The notes under the pieces: generated by a model | Told to the model about the DNA's origin: nothing | The model's database searches: none | What the model saw: the letters and a program-made list of their open reading frames with translations, nothing else | Source of the DNA: Sodiomyces alkalinus F11 | Taxonomy: Eukaryota > Ascomycota > Sordariomycetes > Glomerellales > Plectosphaerellaceae | Reading direction: 5' to 3' | Assembly (NCBI RefSeq): GCF_003711515.1 | Contig: NW_021167080.1 | Location: 2,129,394-2,193,393, forward strand | Length of the DNA: 64,000 nucleotides | Made by a program: the position numbers and the translations under genes | Shown here: in pieces, positions 21,615-32,646 of the stretch | How positions within the stretch are numbered: position 1 is the first letter of the stretch | How the letters are laid out: the number at the start of each line of letters is the position of its first letter

Positions 21615-24110
21615 CAGTTGTCGCCTTACGAGTTACTGGTGATGAGGAACGTAGTCGAATTGCTTCTTCCACCTCGAGAGCGCGATGCCAGCTACCTACC
21701 TCCTGCTGATTATCAGCCCCAAATTCAAGATGTTGCCTCCGACCTTGGCTGCCCCCTCCACCCCTGCCAGGCACGAGCACCGGGATCCGTTCCGCGGACA
21801 CTTAGGACGGCAGTGGCGTCCACTTATCGACAACGGCGGCTGGAGGGGCGCATTTTATTTAGTACGACGGCGTCTTTGGAGCGCAGCTTCAACCAATTCA
21901 CGTCGTGATTTGCATGTTGTTTTCTGTAGAGGCTGCGTGACACAAAAGAGATGGAGACAGACTCGTGCCTCTCAATAACAAAAAGAGCTGGCTGTTTGGC
22001 TGTGCCGACATTTGCATCGCCACGCACCGTTCCTCAACTCTATGATTTGGCTGGCGCAGTAGCAGTCCACGATGCGCGAGGAAGCAAGAAAGAAAGGGGG
22101 AGCGAAGAACTTTAGTCCCTGCTATTGCTATTGCTTTTTCCAGACGTCTTGTTCTTACTCGGCACGTGTAAAATTACCACGAGAAAGACCAATTTCTCCA
22201 ATGCTCGGCATGCGTTTAGAAGAGGTTCCCGTCCAATTGGCTATGATGACTTGGCTTGCATTCGTATGCCGCTATCGTGCAGCATTGCAGGCGGTAGAGA
22301 CATGCATGCAGCCCGGTTTTCGAGTTCTGCTTCCACACAACACCACTGGCGCGGTGGGGGGCATTTATTGCAAATATCATCCAATATCACATCGCAACCT
22401 AGGTACGTTGAAGGGGAATGGAGCACGAATGATTCATCAGTCCTCCTCAAAGATCGCTTGCCCCTCAATTGGCTTCCGTTCTAGCCGTTTGGCCATCCGG
22501 CCGGCGGGGTTACACATGGGCGTCCGGGGCCTGTCCCTGGGAAAGACAACAGGGTGGAGTTGACGCGTTGCGTGCGAGTACAGTCATCACGGTGTACTCA
22601 GTACGGGATGATCTAGATGTCAGCGGCCAAGAAGACACTATCATCGACTGGTCTCTGAATCTGGTGGGTAAAAGCCCACGGATGAAAAGATTGGCCAATC
22701 CACACACTGCGTTCTGTCGCCTTGCAACCTTTTGACGAACTAGCTCTTCGGCACTTCCCAGGGCTTCCTGGCGATAATCATCGCGATGCCCTCCTGTTAT
22801 GGTCAAGCCCTGGCGCCTCATCCGAACGGACACCAAAAGTCCGGCCGAGCAGTCGCCCGAGCCCACGAGCCGGTCCTTCACTGGCGTCGTGCAGGAGGCG
22901 ACGCCATAGGTCAGGCCCTTTTAACTGCCGAGAGAGGTGGTATAACCCAGTCCGCCTGTCCCTGGAGGAATACCTTAGGGAATATAAGGTACCTTGCCTT
23001 GAGGCAATAGGTATGATTTGCGAAGTATTGGAAATATTTCGTTCGTACCACTGTACCCAGACTTGACATGGGACTGCCGGACAACAGGCTGGGGCGCCAA
23101 AATAAAACGTCGAGAGGTACGATCTCATCCGAGACTATACCTCCGGGTCATCAACAGCGGTTGTTATCTTCCTTGGTATAACATAATATTCCTTTCATAA
23201 TAAATCACCACAAATCTTTGGCATTGTACCACCTGATATTTGCATTCTGCCTCATAAGTCTCAACTCTCCAATATAGGTCATCCGAGAAGGCTGCAGGTG
23301 TCAGTCAGTGCCGACAAACCAGTTCGAATTGTCGTAAAGGAATATCGGTTTCCTGTTTAGTATATTTCGCTCTGGTGTCATGGTTTATGGACCGCCTCGG
23401 CGTTATTCCACGGATGAGGGGAGGACGACCCACGAAGTACGGATACAAGACTCTAAAAAAATCGAAAACTGTCTGATTATTAGTATCAACCATCACGAAC
23501 CGGCATGTGCGCTTGTTGTTGGGGGTTCAGAAGTGCCCTGCGGTGATCATTTTGCCAGAATTCGTTGTGCCGCACGGCGGGGCGGACTGGCCACGCGGAG
23601 GAAGCTAAACAATCTATTGGGTTGTTGGGTTGATCAACGCCAGGGGTTCCCGATGCCGGGAGACTGGTGCTTTGAGGTCTCAGAATCGGGCCACGACGAT
23701 ATATGGCATGTGTCCCTATTGGCGTAGCCATCAGGGGCACTGCTCACTTGCAGAACTCTCCAGGGTGCGATGGCGAATAGGTATCTGTGAGAGCGGGGTG
23801 GTGAGAACTGGGGAGGCGTTCTTGACGTGGTGTAAGTCGCGGGAATCGCGGGATGCATTGTGCTGCTACTACGTGTAGATCCATATCGGTGAAGGGAGGA
23901 GAGAATATAGGAGGATATTCTCACGTTCAACTCCGCCATTCGTACGAAGAAGTGCCGGCACGAGCGAGGCTGTCCCTGGGTGCTGAAGAAAACCAACTGA
24001 GACACGCAGGCTGCATGCCGTTCCGTCCACACCATGGACATGGATTTATTCGTACCTTTTACTTAGCATAGACGCGGGACAAGCTACAAATCAAGTTTAC
24101 TTTTGATAAT

Positions 24111-24126
24111 TACAACGTACGTTGTA
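24111..24126. repeat. Perfect 16-bp palindrome TACAACGTACGTTGTA
   Basis: Self-complementary over all 16 bases, centred on ACGT/GTAC. It contains two head-to-head copies of the ACGTTGTA variant that recurs across intergenic DNA in this window (for example near 17109, 31767, 50645 and 51810). Confidence 0.9.
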
Positions 24127-26921
24127 GGTGAACCCTTTCCGGAAGGGCTTTTCGGTCGAGGAAAAATGGTAAGACAAGGGGAGGGAATAAACACAGCGGG
24201 GTTCTTCAGAGACCACTTCAACGGACTTCCAACTCTGATAGTGTTACCCCGCTCCAACTCGAGAGCTCTCTCGGTTATGACGATAGGGACAAGGACAAGG
24301 CGGCGGAAGGGATGATGTTGTGCGATTTGCTATCATACTAAGGGCCAGACAATACAAGGACAAGGGCACCCGCGTCGTCAGCAATGGTTCCCACTAAGTC
24401 ATTACTGTACACTACTGTACAGTGTACCTTAGCTAGTGGGAAAGCTGGAGCCTTTGTTATTAGCGGCCCCGCGTGGGCGTCGTGAAGGTGAAGATCCCCG
24501 ATGAAATCCCCACAAACCGCAGTCGCCCATAACCACCGCCACTGTCGACTATCAACTGCGATCTGCTTATATCGTATACATACGTACACTAAATCGGCAC
24601 TTTTGCGAAGCACAATCCACCACGACCGGTGAGGGGCTAACGAGGGGACGACCCACGGCGAATGTTTTTGCTACGAATTACGAATATCTACATACGTTAT
24701 ATGCAGATTGAGTAGGCGCACAGTGTACCTAGGGGGTTGGACGTCATTGTCATTATCGTTGTGGGACGGAATGGACGTGACCCGGCGTCTCAGGACGATT
24801 GTACCTGGTAGGGATGAAGGTTATGGGTTCTCAGTACAACGTACAAAAGTACGGAAACTCAGTATTCCGCGAGTTCTCAGGTTCAGTCGTACTACGTTGC
24901 TTTACTTAAGGTATACGCTGTAAAGGAAATCATATAGTATGTCAGATCTGACAAGTTCTTGCATGCCAAACACACGACCGAGGACGTAATAGTATCGCGA
25001 TAAGGCAATAGCGTAGCGATAGACTCGTTGTCAGTTATCATACTATAAGAACGGATGCTATCATGACTGAGCAAACTCACATGCACTATCGACGGCGATT
25101 TCCAAAGTTGACTAGTACGAGGTACTTCTTTCCGAGTATCTCCAGTTGTCGGCGCGGGGAAAGCTTCCGGGCAACAGCACCAGGGTCATTACATGCAGAA
25201 CTCCTCCCAGACTCGGAACTCATGGCAAAACCCTGCCCCTGGGCGACGAAGAGCAAGAGCACGGACCTTTTGTCTTCCCCTTAATTATTGGAAGCCTCCA
25301 CAAATATTCGTAGGTATGTACTTCGCCACAGTAACTGGACCCTGTCTCGGTTTGTCGTTTGCGCTCCCGTGCACGGACCGTTTCCCCCAACTTCACCGCG
25401 ACGATTCCCAAAAGGAGGGGGTCCTATGGTCCTATGTACCTTAGACTCGTGCTACACGTGTATAACACGCGAAAAGCCGGAAAAACACGGAGCATAAGAG
25501 AAGAAAAAGAAATAAATACACGGAGAACCCTATAATACGAAGTACGAATATTATGTGCGGGCTAATGGGTCCTCCCTACAGACACCTCAACTCTCAACTC
25601 TCATCCACTGTGCCTGTTGCCTGTTGCCTGCTGCCGCATCCATGTAAGCACACGGGCGACGGGTTTACAACGTATAACGTACTTGTCTTGTCTTATCCGG
25701 TGTCTGCCCCTAAGTGGGGGAAAACGTATTGTGATCGCCTTACGAACCCACATCTACAGGTGTCGATATTTACCCGGTTGCCCGAACCCCATAAGTTAGG
25801 ACCTAGACCTTTCCCTTAGGTCCCCGGATTTCACCGTCAGTACGGAGTATTACTTCGTACATACACCAACGCAAGGGAGGCGGTTTCTCCACGGTCATCG
25901 ATATACGCTGCACGGGAGTATAACGTCAAGACCGGGGTCTGCGTTATTTTGCGGTCATGTGAACGTGGGGGTTCCGGGGGCGAGCTCAGCGTGCCAACTA
26001 TCATGTCTCTCTGCTCTGTATTATGGTTCCATTATGCTGAAGTCCAACCACATATGGCTTTTGCTTAATGTAGCTGCAGGGGTCAAGAGGTATCTGTTTG
26101 AGATGACCAAATCGTGCGCAGGTCCGTTCAAATTAGGAGGCCCGTGAATTGCTGAAGCTCGAGACAAGGCGATGATACGAAAACCGAAAACCGTCGTCTA
26201 ATGTCCTTCCTCTTTCCCTCTTGTTGAGCCAGGTCAAGACGACGCACTCGGAACTCGAAGAGTGTTTCATATCCGCTTGCGCCTGTATGCACATGTGACG
26301 TTTCGAGAAGAACGTCATGCCCTATGTATATTCAAAGAGTGTTATAGCTGTAGTCTTAATCAGTCACTGTATCGAAACGCCGATAATGCGGCACTTGACC
26401 AAGTAGCTTGACGGGCACTATGTTTCTGTGGACTAATCAAGGGTTTCCTGCTTCCCGCCGACAGACTCGCACACATATCTGCTGTCTCTAGTCCAAGAAA
26501 GGATATTCACTCTTGCTGCCAGTCCTCGTTCCACTGGCCTGGAAGAAGAGGAGCTAACCAAAGAGCAAACATAAAAAGGATGCAACGTGGAGAAACGGAG
26601 ACTGCTCCAAAATGAGAAATAGACCAGAGAATTGCTGTGCTATTGCCGGTAGATTGTTATCCTGCGAGACCGTTGCTTTCGTGATTGCCCCTCTCAACTG
26701 CCAAACGCTGGTGCTCAGCGAGATCATGTGATCGCACCCCACCAGAGTACCTGAACAACCCCTTGCCTCAATGACGCATTACCTAATCTCGAGATATTTT
26801 GTGCATCGCACCATCGCCACCACAGCCACCACAAACCTTTCGCATCAACCACCTCTTCACAAGAATTCCTCCCCAAGCATGCGCGTCTATTTGCTGTCCG
26901 AAAGGCACTGGCACTTCGGAT

Positions 26922-28093
26922 ATGGTGATTAAGACTCCCCGTGCATCGGTCATGTCCGTCATGTCCTTGCGCCATCGTTGTCTTAGGGCGCAGCGGCGCA
27001 ACCTGTCCCCCTCCGTCGTCTTCGCGCATGGATATTCATCTTCGAGCCAAGTCCAAGACCCAGAACCAGATCGCAACCCACCAGTCTCTCCAGCCGCCAG
27101 GAATGACGAGGCTTCAGAACCAGAAAAGGGCGCCATGACTCGCCGTCTCGAAGAAGCGACCGAAGAGGCCCTCTTGACAGGAGGCAAGGCCGGCCGCCGC
27201 GCCATCGAGGCCGCCGGCTTTTCCGAAGAACTAAAGGAGAAGCTCCTGGGCAAGGTCCAGTCCGCCCAGTTCCGCGCCAAATTCTCGAATGCCTTTGCCC
27301 AAGCCGGTCTATCTTCCGCGTCTTCGCCGTCCTCGTCCTCGTCCTCGTCCTCGTCAACAGGACCGTTTGGCGCCGCATCGGAACCCTGGACCGGTACTGA
27401 ATCACCACCCGACGCTGTCCTCCGCATGCTCGACGACGCGAGAAAACCTCTGAAACCCGAACTTCGTGGCAAATACCGTGTTCCGGAGCCGGTAGACCTC
27501 CGCCCTCGGCGGGAACCGAGAATCCACCCCGGCCGCCGTGTCGTCGATGCTCGCGACAAGGCCGGCATATACGCCGACATAGCGACGAGGGAGAAGGAAA
27601 AGAAGAACAGGAGCGGCGGCAAGGGCTTAACGGAAGAGGAACGCGAGGCGATGCGGAGGGAATTTCGCGAGCGGTTCACGCCCGTGGCCCGCGCCGTCCC
27701 GGCTACCGTGTCGGGACTCGCGGCACTGGCCAACGAGCGCATCGAAGACGCCATCGCGAGGGGAAAATTCCGGAACATCCCCCGCGGGAAGGACGCCGCC
27801 GAGCGGGATGCGCGGGCGGACAACCCCTTCATCGACACGACGGAATACCTCATGAACTCGATGCTCAAGAGGCAGGACATCACCCCGCCGTGGATCGAGA
27901 AGCAGCAAGAGCTGGCCAAGTCAGTGTCTGTTTTCCGGTCGCGGCTGCGGAACGACTGGAAGCGGCATGCGGCCCGCATGATTGCCGCGGCCGGTGGCGG
28001 GTTGGAGGAGCAGATTCGGCGAGCTGAAGGGTACGCCAGGGCGGAGGAGAGGGTGAACCCCCGGGGAAAGAGCACCGGCAGGACAACAACGAG

Positions 28094-28157
<64 letters not shown>

Positions 28158-28622
28158 GCAGCAGCAGCAGCAGCAGTAGCCTCTGAGACGGAGAGCAATG
28201 GCGTCGCGACGGAAAAGGACAGGCGAGGCGGCGCCATAGACTCGTATGCGGCCGTTCCCTTCCGAGACCCCGACTGGGAGGCCGCCGAGAAGGCCTACAT
28301 GACGCTGTCCGTGGAGAACCTCAACTCGCTCACGCGATCGTACAACTTGATGGCCCCCGAGCTGGCCAAGAAGCCGTACTTCTCTCTTGAGCGGGAGCTC
28401 AACGCCTGCTATGCCGACGTGGCCCCGCTGGTGGCCGAGACCATCCGACAACGAGCCACGCGACCGGCCAGGTCGCTTACTGAAGGGGATGGGGGCGGGC
28501 GAAATAAGAGCACCATTTTTGACAGCATTGGTGGCGGCGGCAAGGAGAGTGCGAGGATATACGAAAGAAAAGAGCCGCATTATGGGTTCAAAGAGATGTG
28601 GAGGGATATTTGGGGCGGATAG
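26922..28622 (+). CDS. Mitochondrial DnaJ homologue C28-like protein (DUF1992)
   Basis: Single exon, 566 aa. The frame has no earlier in-frame ATG; other candidates are at 26952 and 26961. The N-terminus is basic and nearly free of acidic residues (LRHRCLRAQRRNLSPSVV), which suits a mitochondrial presequence. The conserved fungal DnaJC28/DUF1992 blocks are present in order: RRLEEATEEALLTGG near 70, LANERIEDAIARGKFRNIPRGKG-like near 270, NPFIDTTEYLMNSML.RQDITPPWIEKQQEL near 305, W.RHAARMI, then a C-terminal NSLTRSYNLMAPELAKKPYFSLERELNACY block. No J domain is present, as usual for the fungal members. Unusual: an (ACA)n tract at 28083-28156 encodes a Thr run of about 25, followed by Ala from (GCA)n, placed between the two conserved halves. 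Function is unsettled; the mammalian homologue is linked to mitochondria/Golgi. Confidence 0.88.
28083..28176. repeat. In-frame (ACA)n-(GCA)n microsatellite in the DUF1992 gene
   Basis: About 25 ACA codons, with one AGA interruption near the start, run into six or seven GCA codons, giving poly-Thr then poly-Ala in the + strand protein. The opposite strand reads poly-Val, poly-Cys or poly-Leu and should not be annotated as coding. Confidence 0.95.
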
Positions 28623-29948
28623 GGCAGCAGCGGTAGAGCCGAACAGCGCTGATATGACCTTTGCATAGAGACGCACGCCTGCATGCTGTATGGGCCGCGA
28701 CACACCCAGCCAGCCACTGTCCAGCCTTTTCGTCTTGTGCCTGTTCTCTGACGTATATGTTCATCCTGGACCCCATTATACGGATGTGCTCCCCAAGGTC
28801 ATGTCGTACTAGACCATAACGCCGTTGTTCGGCCAGATGCGTTCGACTCGGCCTACCCCCATGGCTGTGAATAGTCACGCATCCTAGCGCAAGACTTTCT
28901 TTTTTTGCGGCAGGCTAGACGTCGGCTCTCGAGCATCGGTTCGGGCAGGGGGTCGTTCACTCTATTGGTGACTCGGACCGTCCACTTTGAGGTTATGGAG
29001 TGTCTGTTATCCTTGCACGGATAAACCGCCCCTCACCTTCATCTTCCCAACTTCTCGTCGCCGTTCGAGTCGCTGACCTTTAGGTTCGGCGTCAGCACAG
29101 GCAAAGGGTCTCCCCGTCAACACTGACACAGGGCGGGCAGCTTGATTGTATTCTGCGCTCGCTTAAGCAGCTTTGACAAGACACTAACGGGCCCTAGAGT
29201 CCGCAGTGAAACGGCCGGTCGAGACTAAGCAATCAAACCTTGGCTCTGAACCAGCGTTGTCCTTGCAAAGATGCTGAAGCTGCATGAAACAAGTTAGCAG
29301 CGGGGACTTGATGTAGATAGAACATCTATCTCATTATGCTTATAGTCTAGTTGTAGCTTCTTCGCTGGCCGTCGAGGGGTAGATCCAAGCTAATGAGTTC
29401 CATGTTGCGAATAAATATCGAGCGAAGCGCCTCCACGTCGCAACCCCTGCGTGATACCACTACCTGCTGGACAAGATTACACGCCTTAAGGACAAGAAAC
29501 ATGCCCATTTTGCTGTCATGAGTTCCATCTCTTGGGCCGGGCCCGCCCATACCTATTCGCGGTGTTATATTTACCACCCTGCATCCAAAGTAAAGAAGCA
29601 TGAACCGCGCCTCAATCTTATAATCGTGTACTACTAGTGGGATGGCAATCTAAACACGCATTCTATTCTGATTATGTCTGTCAAAAGGCAAAGGGCAACT
29701 ATGCTAACAGGTGCAGGTTCGCAGCGTTCAATCTACTCTACTCCCCATGTTCGTCCGTCCCCAAACGAATTTCAAATCCTTTATGTTGTGAACTTCAGGG
29801 TATCCTATCATAACGTCAAACCCACCAGACCGTGAAAGCTTTCTCCCATACTCCATACGAAGCTCACAGATGAAAAGAAAACTCGAACTCGCCCGATGTC
29901 TGATTATCCCGTACGACACGCCAATGACACCCCGATGGGGATGGACGT
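28623..29948. other. Intergenic, no gene seen
   Basis: Convergent 3' flanks of the DUF1992 gene (+) and the HET gene (-). Open stretches are below 100 codons with no domain. No repeat of note. Confidence 0.6.
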
Positions 29949-30147
29949 TTACTCCGTGGCGGATCGAGTGGAAGAAGTCGCCCTGCTTCCCGTGTCGCGG
30001 AGGATCTTGGCCTCCTCCAGGGCTTCCCTCCTGGCAAACTCATCCAACAGCTTGTGCGCCGTTTCCAGAGGCAAATCCGCAATCATGGCGCTCAAGTGCT
30101 AGTTGCCGAGCGAGTCAGTTATATGCCATCCGTCACGTGGATGTTGC

Positions 30148-30185
<38 letters not shown>

Positions 30186-31152
30186 GGGGGGAGGGGACGG
30201 CAAAAGGCAGCACAGAACATACGGCAGGAAACACATTCGAGGGATAGTATTTAAACTCCTCCATCATGCGGTTCAGGCGAAGCACCTGCTTCCACGGCAC
30301 GACGGTATCGCCAATCAAAAAGGCCGGGAACCGGGCCCTCGCAATCTCCTCGAGAATCCAGCGACGCTGGAAATACTGGCGGCCCATAAAGTCGTTGCAG
30401 CCGACCCAGTGCGGCATGGTGAAGGGGATCTGGCCGTCGGGCCCGGTGGACCAGATGTGGGTGATGGACTCGGCCCACCTGTGGGTGGGGGAGTAGTCGC
30501 CCGGGTTCTTCTCCCTGTCGCCCGGGTCCCCCCAGTGGGCGGGCATGGCGTCCTCGATCTCGGCCAGCGTGGCCATGGCGACGTCGGTGTGCTCGCTCTT
30601 CTCGCCCAGCCAGCCGACGACGAGCTCGGCGGCGCGGTAGACGTTGCGCATCTCGACGAGCTGGCGCGACTTCTCCTCGTCGTCGCGCTGGTTGACGCAG
30701 AGGAGGTCGAGCCAGACGCGCAGCACGTTCGGCCGGTCCGGGTCGTCGTGCGCGTGCGCGTTCGAGGTCGACGATGACGACGACGAAGAGGAGGAGGACG
30801 AAGACATGCCGAACAGGTGCCTCAGCCAGCGCGGGGCGCGGTGCGGGCGACGGGCCGGGCGGCGCTGGAAGCGGCGCGAGATGGTCGGGTAGAAGACGGC
30901 GCGCACATTGCGCAGGGCCTGGGCGAGGTGGAGCGGGATGTTGACGGCACGGCCGTTGAGCGAGATGGGCTCGGTACGGGCCGGGTCCCCATAGAGGGAC
31001 GAGAGGCCGATGAACTCTTGGTCGTCGCTGAGGCGGACGGTGACGAGGCGGCAGTCGATGGGGTCCTCGATGTTGCGGGCCGGCTGGATCTCGAGCAAGC
31101 GGGCCTCCTGCTTGGCAAGGTTCAGTCGCTTGTACTCGACGGCGGCCGTCAT
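29949..31152 (-). CDS. HET-domain protein (heterokaryon incompatibility family)
   Basis: Two exons: 31152-30223 (310 codons) and 30098-29949 (49 codons plus stop). The 124-nt intron at 30222-30099 has donor GTATGT, branch TAACTGAC and acceptor AACTAG in phase 0. Product 359 aa. The HET core is visible: YKRLNL…LLEIQPA at the N-terminus, FIGLSSLYGD, V.IPLHLAQALRNVR, then LRVWLDLLCVNQRDDEEKSRQLVEMRNVY and VVGWLGE. Exon 2 is a short helical tail (LPLETAHKLLDEFARREALEEAKIL). A Ser run precedes the LRVW block. HET proteins trigger cell death after fusion of unlike hyphae, but most genomic copies have no tested partner. The intron carries a (GA)n tract; reading through it would give a poly-Ser/Leu tail and an early stop. 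Confidence 0.9.
30150..30182. repeat. (GA)n microsatellite inside the HET gene intron
   Basis: About 33 bases of alternating G and A (CT-rich on the coding strand, so it also forms a polypyrimidine stretch within the intron at 30099-30222). Confidence 0.92.
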
Positions 31153-32646
31153 GGTTAGACGGTTAGACGGTTGGACGGTTAGACGAGGCTATGACAACGA
31201 CAAACGATAACGACGAGTCGACGGTATGCTCCGGGTCCCAGCGGTTAGCGCTTGTGCATATGCAGTGTCTCAGGCCTTGGTCTGAGGGGACGGACGGGCG
31301 GGCGGGAAGTGGGCGGATTGTTGCAGTTGCAGTTGCAGTTGGCAGTTGCAGTTGCAGTTGCAGGTGGCATTCCCTCTTTAGAACCAACAGTCAACAGACG
31401 AAAGAAGGGGGGATTCGCGGCGGCGGCGGAGAAAGGAAAAGAACTCCCGGCGTTTATACCGCTAACGGCGACGAAATTTGGGCCGGCCCTCGACAGGCAT
31501 AAGGCCAATGCTCAGGTAATAAGATATGATCAGGGTTTGCAGCTCGCGCTAACCGTCGCAGTGCATTGCAGCATATGACAAGTCATTCCAGACGGGGGCG
31601 TCCAAGGGGGGAGACGTTAATATTAAGGGACGGCCCCCCCGTCAATAGCTCTGCCCCCCTTCCCCCTTCGACCCCTTCGACCTTGGAATGGGGTGCATGG
31701 CGTTCGTACGAAGAATACGGACTGGGATCCCATCGCATTGCTCTGGAGTCCTGTGCACGTGTCCATACAACGTACATATAAAGGAGAAAAAGCCCCTCAA
31801 ATAAGGGCCAGGATCTTATTAATGGGTCCGCTATGGGACGCGGTATTCTCCAAGTGGTCAGTCGCAGGACGAGTGCATGGGGATGTGGATCGCCACTCTT
31901 GAAGAATACAACGTAATTACAACCTTGACCTTGCGTCCGCTGTCAGAACACGAAGAAACATCTCCTTCTTGTCCTTTTATTCGTACATGTAAGTAGTTCG
32001 TTGGATGACGAGTGCAAAACGCCTGCAGAGGAGGGAGCTTGAGAGAAAAGAGAGAAGAGAGAGAAAAGGGGCGCACCACGGCACCACCAGCAAGTCGGCT
32101 ATCCACTTGGTGCCTCCCCTCCCCCCCCCCCAACTCATATCATCTTGGCGGGCTATTTTTCGCCGTTCTTCGCGATGCCAGTCGCCCGATAAGTGTCAAG
32201 TGTGTAATAGTCGGCGGAGACTTGAAGTTGTTACTTCGTACTTTCGTATGTGCAGGTCAGGGGGCCTCTTGCGAGCGGTTGAAAGGGAGACAGACCATGA
32301 TATGCATAAAAGAACCCAGGTCGCGCCCCCCTCCACCCCCCGTCTGGAGGCGTTTCAAGCGGAAGGGACTTTCTTCACTCTAATTAGCTTTCCGTCTCTG
32401 CTCATCTCATCGGCCCGGGTCTTTTTAATTAGACAAGTTCCGTTTTCTTCTTATCATCTTCTCCTATTTTCTCCGATTGGTTTTGAATCCACCCCAGGCT
32501 TGTTTCCCTTAAGAAGGGTCTGAGACGAAAGAGAAGAAGACGGAAAGCCGGCAGAAGAAACGGGCGAAGAAAGACAAGAAGGAGGAGGAGGAGAAGAAGA
32601 GAGAAGAGAAGGGAGAAGAGACGGAAAAAAAAAAGAAAGAAAAGAA
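31153..32646. other. Divergent promoter region between HET and terpene cyclase genes
   Basis: This lies between two genes read away from each other, so it should hold both promoters. There is a TTGCAG hexamer tandem at 31318-31363 close to the HET start, an ACAACGTAC motif near 31767, a C10 run near 32122, and a purine-rich leader (GAAGAAG/AAAGAAAG) at about 32525-32646 directly before the cyclase ATG. No gene seen. Confidence 0.55.
31318..31363. repeat. TTGCAG hexanucleotide tandem repeat
   Basis: About seven TTGCAG units with one GGCAG interruption, about 165-210 bases upstream of the HET gene start. Confidence 0.9.

Larger units (their letters stand above)
14159..26921. other. Gene-poor interval of about 12.8 kb
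   Basis: The first several hundred bases should be promoter and 5' UTR of the Ras GEF gene (minus strand). Beyond that I find no gene I can support. Open stretches on either strand are short, overlap on opposite strands and show no domain; the longest pair, about 211 codons each, overlap head-on at 20260-21021. CpA and TpG are normal, so it is not RIP-mutated. What it does hold is many copies of short GTAC-centred motifs (TAAGGTACCTTA, GTACTTCGTAC, ACGTTGTAC), a T17 run at 21310-21326, an A30 run at 21584-21613, a TGCGTCA tandem at 18785-18808, and palindromes at 15162-15188 and 24111-24126. Confidence 0.6.

Noticed and set aside
26783..28237. Long open frame on the minus strand (484 codons) opposite the DUF1992 gene
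   Set aside because: Its bulk is a poly-Val run and Arg/Ser-rich shadow sequence; the + strand carries all conserved DUF1992 blocks.
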